DNA from: Pseudomonadota bacterium
GTDB lineage: Bacteria; Pseudomonadota; Gammaproteobacteria; JAKAQQ01
Assembly: GCA_021810635.1 (NCBI GenBank)
Contig: JAJZIH010000001.1
Coordinates: forward strand, 159,419 to 223,418
DNA: 64,000 bases
Direction of reading: 5' to 3'
Shown here: piece after piece, positions 39,125 to 46,419 of the stretch
Layout: every line of letters begins with the position of its first letter
Numbering within the stretch: the first letter of the stretch is position 1
Translations under genes and position numbers: made by a program
The notes under the pieces: model-generated
Database searches by the model: none
What the model saw: the letters and a program-made list of their open reading frames with translations, nothing else
Told to the model about the DNA's origin: nothing

Positions 39125-39327
39125 CCATCGAACGCTTCATCCGCATCTTTGCCGGCTCGCTCGTGCTCGTCACCCTCGCCCTGGGCGTGCGGGCCAGTCC
39201 GCTTTTCGTGAGCAGCGATTTTCTCTGGCTCACCGCCTTCATCGGGCTCAACCTGCTCCAGAGCGGGTTTACCCGCTTCTGCCCGCTCGAGGCCGTGCTC
39301 AAGAAAGCCGGTATGCCCACCCACTGA
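39121..39327 (+). CDS. DUF2892 (YgaP-type) small membrane protein
   Basis: This 68-aa protein begins MTIERFIRIFAGSLVLVTLA and has two hydrophobic helices, with the family motif LLQSGFTRFCPLEAVLKKAG near the C-terminus. In E. coli the same domain forms the membrane part of YgaP, whose other half is a rhodanese. Here the rhodanese domain is on the divergent ArsR regulator. The ATG overlaps the pump stop as ATGA, making it the fourth gene of the efflux operon. Confidence 0.85.
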   Translation: MTIERFIRIFAGSLVLVTLALGVRASPLFVSSDFLWLTAFIGLNLLQSGFTRFCPLEAVLKKAGMPTH

Positions 39328-39465
39328 CTCCCCATTCCAGAAGATCCATCCCTGTCCCGGGTCCTCATCCCCGGCACCGGGCTCGGCGGCCCTGCCTGCC
39401 TGCAGCCTGAAATCCGCTTCCAGCAGGGAGCGGCACATCCAGGAGGTCAGGTGGGCAGACTGTTC

Positions 39466-40860
39466 CTATAAACCTGTACAAACTTGTACAGGGGATTGAT
39501 CCGCACACGGTTGATAGGCTTTCGCCTGCAACTCGTGCCCCTTGACGCTCAGTTGCGCCGGAGAACGGGCCAGAAGAAGACGTCGGACTTCCTGATAGGG
39601 AGTGAACCGGGTAATCCCGGTATCCACGTATCTTGCCAGCACGTTCAATGCCGCGTTGTGGTCAGCCTGAAGCACATCCCCGTTGGCACGGTAAAATCGA
39701 TCCCCAACGCGCTTGCCTTCCAGCAAACCGGTGGTGGAGTCCATTTGCGATGGATAGGCTGCATTCACCAGGCAATGCTCCGCCTGTCGCTGCATACAGA
39801 CAGAGTCCAGGGCTTCGGCCAATACGGCTTTGGCCCAGGCACCCATCCGTCTATTGTACCGCTTCCATGCCTGCTTTTTGGCAATGGGAGCCGTTAAATC
39901 TTCCGAAATCACGACCGCCGCTTTATCCACGATCGACTGTGCGGACTGGTAAGCGATCGTGCGCAGTTGCTTGCGGGTCCGTTCCTTGCGGACGTCGATC
40001 TTGATGCGCCCAAGATTACAGAACCGGATATGGTCTGCTTTGGCGGTCCGCCCCGCCTCCCGATGCTTCTTTTCCAGCGCATGGAGTTTGTTGCGCGCCT
40101 TGCCGGTCACAGAGGTTTTGTCACTGTACGCTTTCAGCACCGGACCGAACGCCGTTCCATGGGCCACACCGTCCGAATCGGTGAAGGCTTCCGTGTACCC
40201 TTTGTCGATCCCCAGCACCTGATGGCCGCAAGGTCGCCCACGTTCTTTTGCCGTGGCGTAGTGAATCTCCGAAAAACCGTTCTTCACGATAATCCGCAGA
40301 TTGCGGCCGGACAGACTGACGTTCTTGCCGCTGGAGGTGGTGGCGAGCCGAAGGGCCTCTCCGTATCTTTTGGCCATCTGGATGACGATGACCAGACGTC
40401 CATCCACGATTTCGGTGCGGTATTTGTCGGAACGCACCACAAACTGATTGGCCACCTGGGATTTCCCGTGACGGAAATGCTTGCGCATCTCTCGATGCAG
40501 AAAGTTGTCGGCGAGCCATTGGTCCTTGCGCAACAAGGCATCGAGGCGCTTGCGCTCCGCCTCATCCGAGGTCCGTGCCGCAATGGCTTTACGAACCTTC
40601 TGCTTGGCGGCAGCCTTGTAGAGCAGTAGGTCGTTCACGATGTCCTTGGTGGTTTCGTTGCGAAGGGTGCCGTCCACCGGAAGATCCATGTACCAACGTG
40701 CCGCCGAGATTTCCTTGCGAACCTCGTTGGCGGACTTGCCCACGGTCCCCAAAGCCCCAAAACGCCGCCAAAGGTCGGCCCGCACGAATCCCATCGCCTG
40801 GCAGATGAAGTGCAAGGATTCGGGAACATCAGCCTGTAGGGTGCGGGTCACCGTCGTCAT
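39466..40860 (-). CDS. tnpB: TnpB-like RuvC protein lacking the zinc ribbon
   Basis: This is a 464-aa relative of the RNA-guided nuclease TnpB. The three RuvC acidic positions are present: Asp in LGIDKGYTEAFTDSDG, Glu in VVISEDLTAP and Asp in LQADHNAALNVLAR. Where TnpB normally has the CxxC...CxxC zinc ribbon there is YPSQMDSTTGLLEGKRVGDR, with no cysteine pair. The ATG at 40860 overlaps the recombinase stop as ATGA. A guide RNA, if any, would come from the 3' end of this gene and the sequence beyond it, where a palindrome is found. Confidence 0.85.
   Translation of the reverse strand: MTTVTRTLQADVPESLHFICQAMGFVRADLWRRFGALGTVGKSANEVRKEISAARWYMDLPVDGTLRNETTKDIVNDLLLYKAAAKQKVRKAIAARTSDEAERKRLDALLRKDQWLADNFLHREMRKHFRHGKSQVANQFVVRSDKYRTEIVDGRLVIVIQMAKRYGEALRLATTSSGKNVSLSGRNLRIIVKNGFSEIHYATAKERGRPCGHQVLGIDKGYTEAFTDSDGVAHGTAFGPVLKAYSDKTSVTGKARNKLHALEKKHREAGRTAKADHIRFCNLGRIKIDVRKERTRKQLRTIAYQSAQSIVDKAAVVISEDLTAPIAKKQAWKRYNRRMGAWAKAVLAEALDSVCMQRQAEHCLVNAAYPSQMDSTTGLLEGKRVGDRFYRANGDVLQADHNAALNVLARYVDTGITRFTPYQEVRRLLLARSPAQLSVKGHELQAKAYQPCADQSPVQVCTGL
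39473..39492. repeat. Palindrome at the 3' end of tnpB
   Basis: CCTGTACA and TGTACAGG form a perfect 8-bp inverted repeat around AACT. It covers the last codons of tnpB. It may be part of the right-end structure or of the element's non-coding RNA. Confidence 0.6.
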
Positions 40861-41486
40861 TGCAAAATCTCCTTGAGTTCTTTCATTGGAAACTCCGGAT
40901 AATCCTCGCGCAATTGTTTCTGGTACTTCCGCAGGCCAGACAACCGACAACTGAAGGTCTGGACAATGGAAAACAGATCTTCAACCATTTCTTGCTGCAA
41001 AGACAGGGAGTTTTGATTGACGACCACGATCTCGCAGCCGTTTTCAGAGGCCAGATGCGCAATGAGATCATAGCCGAAACGCACCAGCCGATCCTGACGC
41101 GCGACCAGCAGCTTTTCGATTTCCCCACGTTGCATGCGGTCCAGGATATTAAGAAATCGCTTGCGCTTGAAGTTCAGGCCGCCGCCCATCTCCTGAACCC
41201 ATTCGTCCACGGCGACACCGGCGTTACGGCACCAGGTTTCCATGGCCGCAACCTGTGAGGCCAGATCGTCTTTTTGCCCGCCACGGCTCACGCGGCAATA
41301 AACAACGGTCAGCCGGTTTTCCGGTGCGCCACCCATCAGACGTCGCACGTCTGATTCATCAAAATAGCGATGCCCGGAGGGAAGCCGTTTGGCCACCAGT
41401 TTGCCTTCGCGTTCCCATCGACGCACCGTCTGAACCGACCGCCCAATACGCTTGGCAAACCCACCCATGCGGTAGGCCTGGCTCAT
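40857..41486 (-). CDS. tnpA: IS607-family serine recombinase (transposase)
   Basis: The 209-aa protein has an N-terminal MerR-like winged helix (GGFAKRIGRSVQTVRRWERE, residues 7-60) and a serine recombinase catalytic domain with the nucleophile in VVYCRVSRGGQKDDLASQ and arginines in LVARQDRLVRFG. This domain order is specific to IS607. The ATG at 41486 begins MSQAYRMGGF. It moves the element through a closed circular intermediate in studied relatives. Confidence 0.93.
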   Translation of the reverse strand: MSQAYRMGGFAKRIGRSVQTVRRWEREGKLVAKRLPSGHRYFDESDVRRLMGGAPENRLTVVYCRVSRGGQKDDLASQVAAMETWCRNAGVAVDEWVQEMGGGLNFKRKRFLNILDRMQRGEIEKLLVARQDRLVRFGYDLIAHLASENGCEIVVVNQNSLSLQQEMVEDLFSIVQTFSCRLSGLRKYQKQLREDYPEFPMKELKEILQ

Positions 41487-41781
41487 AACGATCAATTACG
41501 GACATACCGGAACAGGAATCAAGCATCCGTTATTTGCTCCTTGCCATCGAACACGATGCGGCGGGTCAGCCGGCCACTCGGACGGGAGACCACGCTTGCG
41601 GTCCGGGAAGGCCGGTCCCATACCAGCCGGGGGGCAGTCGTCCAGATCCTGGCTTCCGCCCCACATCACTCCCGTCAGCCCCCTTTGCCCCCCGGGTGGT
41701 TTACCATCGATGGGAACTTGGTAGAAACCTGACCTTGGTAGAAACCTTGGATCTGGCAGGAATGCCTGATGGAGGCTCGAC
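41487..41781. other. Non-coding stretch between IS607 element and small repeat protein
   Basis: No supported gene is seen. It probably contains the upstream end of the IS607 element. Near its right end the 14-base sequence CTTGGTAGAAACCT occurs twice (41717-41730 and 41734-41747), 17 bases apart, just before the ribosome site of the next gene. Confidence 0.5.
41717..41747. repeat. Tandem direct repeat, 14-base unit
   Basis: CTTGGTAGAAACCT is present twice with a 17-base period, upstream of the 66-aa protein gene. It could be an operator or a trace of strand slippage. Confidence 0.6.
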
Positions 41782-41982
41782 ATGAAACGCACGATGCTCA
41801 AGAATATCCGCGGGGAAATCGTGGGCTTCCGCGACACAGATGAGCGGGGCCGCTCGTCTGCCAAGGACGTCCATGGGCGGATGGTCGGTCGTTACAATCC
41901 CCAAACCAACCTGACGCAGAACGTGCGCGGGGAGACCGAAACCCATGGGGATTCCCTGAGTTCGTTCCTGACCCGGGACTGA
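41782..41982 (+). CDS. 66-aa protein with short GxxVG repeats
   Basis: A GGAGG ribosome site lies 7 bases before the ATG, and the frame is clean to 41982. The protein contains two related segments, KNIRGEIVGFRD and KDVHGRMVGRYN, plus a third partial QNVRGE. These resemble the D-x-G-x-hydrophobic-G units of small bacterial repeat proteins with strand-turn architecture. There is no signal peptide or membrane segment, and function is unknown. It sits between the IS607 element and the amidase. Confidence 0.6.
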   Translation: MKRTMLKNIRGEIVGFRDTDERGRSSAKDVHGRMVGRYNPQTNLTQNVRGETETHGDSLSSFLTRD

Positions 41983-42033
41983 AAACCGTTTTCCCCAGGC
42001 AGGCCGCCCAATCCAGGGAACGGCTCCCCGTAC

Positions 42034-43695
42034 CTACTGTTTCGAAACGCAGATCGGCTGGGGCCGGACGGTGAGCGGAGGCGGCGGGGTCCCTTCCAGC
42101 GTGGCTTGAGTCGGCACGACCGGGACGATCGGCGTCCGTGCCAAGAACTGGGGACGGATCCGCTGGCGGGTCGCCTGTTCGAAGTCGTAGGCGATCCCGA
42201 TCAGCGTGGGCTCGGACCACCTCCCCGCAAAAAACGTCATGCCGACCGGCAATCCATGGACATTGCCGGCGGGCACCGTGATGGACGGATCTCCCGCGAC
42301 GGCAGCCGGGCTGTCCCCGCCCGCCGTTCCGTGATCGCCGTCGACGAGATCCGTGGTCCAGGCCGGCCCTCCGGCCGGGGCCATGAGCGCCGAGAGGCGA
42401 TGGACCCGGAGTGCCGCCCCAATGCCCAAGGGTCCGGTCAGGGCCTTGGCCTCCGCCAGGGCATGCCGGTAGGCCGGGCTCGTGAGCGGGCCCATGCGCT
42501 CGGCCCGGAGGAACAGGTCCTGCCCGAACCAGGGCATTTCCCGGCGGGCATGGATCCGGTCGAAGGCGATCAGTTGGGCAAGATTGTGGACGGAAAGTCC
42601 GTGACGGCGGGCCAGATAGTCGTTGAGGTCGTGCTTGAACTCGTAGAGCAGGGTCGTCGACTCGTACTTTCCATAGCGGTGGAGGTTCGGGAGCCGGACC
42701 GCCACGACCGTGGCCCCCCGGCTCCGGAGCGCGGCCACGCTGTAGTCGAGAATCCGGCGCACTTGGGGGCTCGAGCCCACGAGACCGCATACCACGCCGA
42801 TGCGGGTGCCCTTGAGATGGCCCCGGGTCAGAAAGCGGCTGTAGTCGGTCGCATGGCGATCGGCGTTCCGTGTCCAGGGATCGCGCGGGTCGGAACCGGC
42901 GATCGCCGTGAGGACGGCCGCCGCATCGGCCACGCTGCGCGTCATGGGTCCGGGATCATCCTGGCTGTGCGCGATCGGCACGATGCCGGCGCGGCTCACC
43001 AACCCGAGCGTGGGCTTGATATCGACGATGCCGTTGACTGAGGCCGGACAGGTGAGCGAACCGTCGGTCTCGGTGCCGATGGCGATCGGGACCAGGCCAG
43101 CGGCAACGGCCACGGCTGATCCCGAACTCGATCCGCAGGCGTTGCGCGTGAGGACGTACGGGTTGCGGGTCAGCCCACCGACCGCGCTCCAGCCGCTGGT
43201 CGCGTGGGTGGAACGGAAATCGGCCCACTCGCTGAGGTTGGTCTTGCCGAGTATGACCGCACCGGCCCGCACGAGCCGGTTGACGATCGTGGCATTGCGA
43301 GCAGGTGGGGGACCTTCGAGCGCCAGGGATCCGGCCGTGGTCGGCATCGAACGGGTATCGATGTTGTCCTTGAGCAGAACGGGGATCCCGAAGAGGAGAC
43401 CGTGCCCCCGCCCGGCCCGGAGCGCGGCGTCCCGCTCACGGGCGATCTTGAGGGCTTTCGGATTGAGCATGATGACCGCGTTGAGCCGCGGTCCCTCGTG
43501 GTTCAAGAGCCGGATCCGCTCAATGAAGTCCCGGACGAGCACGACATCGGTGATGGCCCCCGAACGGAGCTCCCGGTGGAGGGTCGCGATCGACTGATAG
43601 TCGGGGGTAACCGGACCCATGAGCGGAGCCGGATGCCCGCTGGCTACAGGAAACACGCACGTCAAGAACAAAGCCGAGACGAACCATCGTTTCAT
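42034..43695 (-). CDS. Secreted amidase-signature family hydrolase
   Basis: This 553-aa protein has a signal peptide (KRWFVSALFLTCVFPVASG) and an amidase-signature core. The catalytic lysine is in GIPVLLKDNIDTR, the cis-serine in the NACGSSSGSAVAVAAGL segment, and the nucleophilic serine in TETDGSLTCPASVNG. The family hydrolyses carbon-nitrogen amide bonds. Here a periplasmic or secreted location and unknown substrate apply, and a glutamyl-tRNA amidotransferase role is excluded by the signal peptide and lack of gatB/gatC. AGGAGG precedes the ATG at 43695. Confidence 0.9.
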   Translation of the reverse strand: MKRWFVSALFLTCVFPVASGHPAPLMGPVTPDYQSIATLHRELRSGAITDVVLVRDFIERIRLLNHEGPRLNAVIMLNPKALKIARERDAALRAGRGHGLLFGIPVLLKDNIDTRSMPTTAGSLALEGPPPARNATIVNRLVRAGAVILGKTNLSEWADFRSTHATSGWSAVGGLTRNPYVLTRNACGSSSGSAVAVAAGLVPIAIGTETDGSLTCPASVNGIVDIKPTLGLVSRAGIVPIAHSQDDPGPMTRSVADAAAVLTAIAGSDPRDPWTRNADRHATDYSRFLTRGHLKGTRIGVVCGLVGSSPQVRRILDYSVAALRSRGATVVAVRLPNLHRYGKYESTTLLYEFKHDLNDYLARRHGLSVHNLAQLIAFDRIHARREMPWFGQDLFLRAERMGPLTSPAYRHALAEAKALTGPLGIGAALRVHRLSALMAPAGGPAWTTDLVDGDHGTAGGDSPAAVAGDPSITVPAGNVHGLPVGMTFFAGRWSEPTLIGIAYDFEQATRQRIRPQFLARTPIVPVVPTQATLEGTPPPPLTVRPQPICVSKQ

Positions 43696-44152
43696 CAAAC
43701 CTCCTGAGCCGGATCGCAGGAATCGGCGGAAGCCGTTTCCGTATCACAGCACAGCCGCCCCGTCCAGGTCAATCCGCCTTTTCCCGGAGGGCAGCAGGAT
43801 TCCGGATCCCTGCCCCCCGGGACGCATCACTCCCGGACTCCGGGCGGCGCGGAGTTTGCCGCTAGGGAGGGGTCGCCGTGATGATCGTCGTGAAGTGCGG
43901 CTTGACCACGCCGGCGGGGAGGCGGGGGGCAGCTCCGCACCCCATTGGGAACCCGCGCCGACCACGACCCGCGCACCGCTTTCCCCGATGATCCTGGGAT
44001 CGACGGAACTTGCTTGGCGCAAAAGTCGGACACCCGTGCAATTCTTTTTGGGTCATGACTAGAACAGAGGTTTTTCCCGGATCATTTTCAGGATCGGTAT
44101 GTATAGAACCTGGCAGGCTCGGTGAAGACAGCGGAGGGTAGATCACGCGCGC
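43696..44152. other. Gene-poor stretch
   Basis: No supported gene is seen in 457 bases. Open frames on the minus strand are compositional and have no recognisable domain or good ribosome site. It presumably holds the amidase promoter and the end of the antitoxin transcript. It may be a decayed gene. Confidence 0.4.
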
Positions 44153-44476
44153 TCAGAGCACCGCGTCGAGCCCTTTGCGTTCGATGAGGTGGAGAAGCTT
44201 CATGGCGGTGCCGCCCGGCCGCTTCTCGCCGATCTCCCACTTCTGTACGGTGGACACACTCGTGTTCAAGACCGCGGCCAGTACCGCCTGGCTCACGTGC
44301 AGCTTGCCACGCAGCCGCTTGATCTGGGCCGCCGACAGGGACGGCACCTCAAGGGCACACAGCGCGTCGAAGGTCCGCAGGCGCCGCGCATCGATCCAGC
44401 CCACGCGGTGCAGATCGCGCGCACTCTCGTGTACGGCCTCAAGCAGGCGGCTGCGCGGGGGTTTCATTTTGGCCAT
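44153..44476 (-). CDS. HigA-like antitoxin, XRE family
   Basis: This 107-aa protein has a helix-turn-helix at residues 48-100: SLSAAQIKRLRGKLHVSQAV, LAAVLNTSVSTVQKWEIGEK and RPGGTAMKLLHLIERKGLD. It matches the antitoxins encoded downstream of RelE/HigB-type toxins, which bind the toxin and repress the operon. The start overlaps the end of the toxin frame by 38 bases. The frame is intact even though the toxin is broken. Confidence 0.85.
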   Translation of the reverse strand: MAKMKPPRSRLLEAVHESARDLHRVGWIDARRLRTFDALCALEVPSLSAAQIKRLRGKLHVSQAVLAAVLNTSVSTVQKWEIGEKRPGGTAMKLLHLIERKGLDAVL

Positions 44477-44803
44477 CTCCGATCTCCGAAAAGAGGCCCT
44501 GGGTCAGGGCATGATCGATCTGCGCGTCCACGAGCGCCAAATAGTCGGACGCCAGTTCCTGAAACGCCTTAGGTTCGCGGTCGTCGATCGTCGCCCGTTC
44601 GTTCTTGCCAAAATCGTACCGGAAAAACCTGCGTTCCCCGCGGATCGTCGCCACGATCGTCCGGCGCCCCCACGCTTCCCCCGGCCGGGCAAGGCTACGC
44701 GCTTCTTGACGATCTGACCGCCCAGGTCGACATCAATAAGCCCGCGCTGCATTTCCCAAACTGCGACGCGAAGCGCTTTCGGTGAGAGTCCGACCTTGCG
44801 CAT
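44439..44803 (-). pseudogene. HigB/RelE-type toxin, frameshifted
   Basis: The N-terminal half (MRKVGLSPKALRVAVWEMQ, then a core ending GRGKRGG) is in one frame and the C-terminal half (RTIVATIRGERRFFRYDFGK, then NERATIDDREPKAFQELASD) is in another. Together they make one PF06296-type RelE toxin of about 120 aa. The shift is equivalent to a one-base loss around 44665-44675, near a run of five G. Without recoding the product loses its C-terminal RNase part. It is followed by the intact antitoxin. Confidence 0.75.
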
Positions 44804-45271
44804 TCAGCGCACGAAAGGACGCGTACCGAGGACCCGTATCATCTCAGAAATATATTACCGAGTGATATAGTTGTCACTTGGGTTCCTCCCGAAGGTGACG
44901 TACGCGCGGAGCCGCTGACTGAGGCGCTGGATTCAACCGGATGCTCCACAACCATCGATCAGCGCCCCCAGCGGCACCCCACCAAAAATCCGAAGATCAC
45001 GTTTCATGATCCTATTATTATTACTTTGAAAAATCTGGGAGGCGATGTCTCGACTCCATGCGCCAAGTCTCCTCGACGGCTTCCATTGAGTGACTCTGTT
45101 GTTGTTTTCTGAATACCGTTAAGGGTTCTTCTCCCGAATCACTCGGCCTGCCGAGCCCGCCCCTCCAACCCGCCGGACCCTGCGACCGGGAAACCCGCGA
45201 ATCGGGATCTCTCCCCGTTCCCTTCGCTTCGTGCCGGGCCGCGGGACCGACCGGGTTGTGCAGCACCCGAC
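44804..45271. other. Intergenic region between toxin-antitoxin locus and dapB
   Basis: Apart from the promoter at 44849-44877 no gene is supported. The stretch around 45000-45130 is clearly lower in GC than its surroundings, which suggests acquired DNA. A short CTCGG/CCGAG hairpin at 45142-45155 downstream of dapB may be a weak terminator. Confidence 0.4.
44849..44877 (-). promoter_or_regulatory. Promoter for the toxin-antitoxin pair
   Basis: The minus strand reads GTGACA (44872-44877), 17 bases, then TATATT (44849-44854), about 45 bases before the toxin ATG. The surrounding TATCACTCGGTAATATA is AT-rich and could include the antitoxin operator. Confidence 0.55.
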
Positions 45272-46036
45272 TCAGAGGCAGCTTCCCCCGCTGGGCTCCC
45301 AAAGCGAATCGAGGGTATAACGACCCGGAGGTCGGGCGGCCAGAGCCAAGGCGGCGTCCAACGCGCCCTCGGCGAAAACCCGGCGGTCCCGGACACGGTG
45401 CCAGATCTCGATCCGTTCGCCCGTCCCTTCGATCCAGAGGGCATGGTCCCCGACGGCCTGGCCGAGGCGCAGGGAGGCGCTGGCGGTCCGTTCGGATTGG
45501 CCGCTGCCCCATGCGGCTGCCAGTGCACGGGCCGTTCCGGAAGGTGCGTCTTTCTTTGCGGCGTGGTGGATATCCAAGAGACCCGCTTCGAAAGAAGCAC
45601 CCAGCCAGCTGCGAAACCCGGGGATCATCTTCGCAAGGGCCCAAAGGCCCCGGCTGAAGTTGGGTGCATGAAGAACCGGAACCCGCAGGGCCAGATCATC
45701 CAGGGACCGGTCGAGCTCGGGGGCACAGGGCGTCGTTCCCGAGACCAGGGCGATCCGGTAACGCCCACAGTACGTGATGGCCTCCCGCAACCCGTCGGGG
45801 GACGAGAAATCGACGACCGCCCCGATGCCGTCCCAGGCGGCAGTCGAGGCCCCCTCAAACCGGATGACACCGCCTCGAGCCGGCGAACCTCCCGGGCATG
45901 CCCGACCGAGGTCCGGACTATCCGGCCGGACCAGCGCGAGTCCCACCTCCACCCGCCCGGCGGATGCGGCAAGAACTTGGGCACCCATCCGGCCGGAGGC
46001 CCCGAAAACCGCGATCCGGAGCGGATCGTTCGGCAT
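45272..46036 (-). CDS. dapB: 4-hydroxy-tetrahydrodipicolinate reductase
   Basis: DapB reduces hydroxytetrahydrodipicolinate in the lysine and diaminopimelate pathway. The 254-aa protein begins RIAVFGASGRMGAQVLAA with the nucleotide loop, has VSGTTPCAPELDRSL, APNFSRGLWALAKMIPGF and the active-site signature LDIHHAAKKDAPSGTARAL. It is about 15-20 residues shorter than the E. coli enzyme. The ATG at 46036 is 17 bases after the stop of a 44-codon ORF, and the two may be co-transcribed. Confidence 0.93.
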   Translation of the reverse strand: MPNDPLRIAVFGASGRMGAQVLAASAGRVEVGLALVRPDSPDLGRACPGGSPARGGVIRFEGASTAAWDGIGAVVDFSSPDGLREAITYCGRYRIALVSGTTPCAPELDRSLDDLALRVPVLHAPNFSRGLWALAKMIPGFRSWLGASFEAGLLDIHHAAKKDAPSGTARALAAAWGSGQSERTASASLRLGQAVGDHALWIEGTGERIEIWHRVRDRRVFAEGALDAALALAARPPGRYTLDSLWEPSGGSCL

Positions 46037-46053
46037 GCCTCCGTCCTTGGTTC

Positions 46054-46188
46054 TCAGGGCACGTCGACGGCGATGATCTGGGCCGACGTGACGACGTTGG
46101 TCGAACGCTGCGTGATCGTGCAGGCTGAGGCCACCCCGCCCGGCTGTCCCGTCAGGACCAGCGTGAAACCACCCTGGGGTCTTTTCAT
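46054..46188 (-). CDS. 44-aa ORF with a GGFTLV segment upstream of dapB
   Basis: The frame runs from the ATG at 46188, with GAGGGAG about 7 bases upstream, to a TGA at 46054. It begins MKRPQGGFTLVL, which resembles a type IV prepilin cleavage site (G before FTLV), but the pilin Glu at +5 is absent and the hydrophobic helix is too short. The rest is polar with one cysteine (SACTITQRS). It could be a leader peptide, a small secreted peptide or a fragment of a pilin-like gene. Confidence 0.45.
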   Translation of the reverse strand: MKRPQGGFTLVLTGQPGGVASACTITQRSTNVVTSAQIIAVDVP

Positions 46189-46419
46189 ATTGCACTCCCT
46201 CTATGAGTCTTGGGGTTTTCCCCGGCCGAGAGCTTGTGACGCGAAGGACCGCTGCGGCTATCCTACCCAAAGCCCGGCGTCCTTGTCGATCCGCCAGCGG
46301 GCAACCCAGCCCCGGGCTCCGGAAGCCGCATCCACGGAACCGGGGGCGGACGGTATACTGGGCATCACGCGATGGGGACCGGAGCGGAAGCCTTTAGGCC
46401 CCGGATTTGGGAGCACCTC

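Larger units (their letters stand above)
39466..41486 (-). mobile_element. IS607-type insertion element (coding part)
   Basis: A serine recombinase gene and a tnpB gene overlap by 4 bases on the minus strand, the IS607 family arrangement. IS607 elements have no inverted terminal repeats or target duplications, so the true ends cannot be read. The downstream end must lie near or beyond the palindrome at 39473-39492, and the upstream end near 41490-41530. Base composition is less GC-rich than the flanking efflux and amidase genes. Confidence 0.85.

Noticed and set aside
40861..40950. Thirty-codon extension of tnpB into the recombinase gene
   Set aside because: The ATG at 40860 overlaps the recombinase stop in the normal IS607 manner.
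43744..44146. Open frames in the gap before the antitoxin
   Set aside because: Three mutually overlapping minus-strand frames with no conserved segment; they look compositional.
44640..44700. Programmed -1 frameshift in the toxin gene
   Set aside because: Only five G, no following stable hairpin was identified and the family is not known to use recoding. Kept as a frameshift mutation or error.
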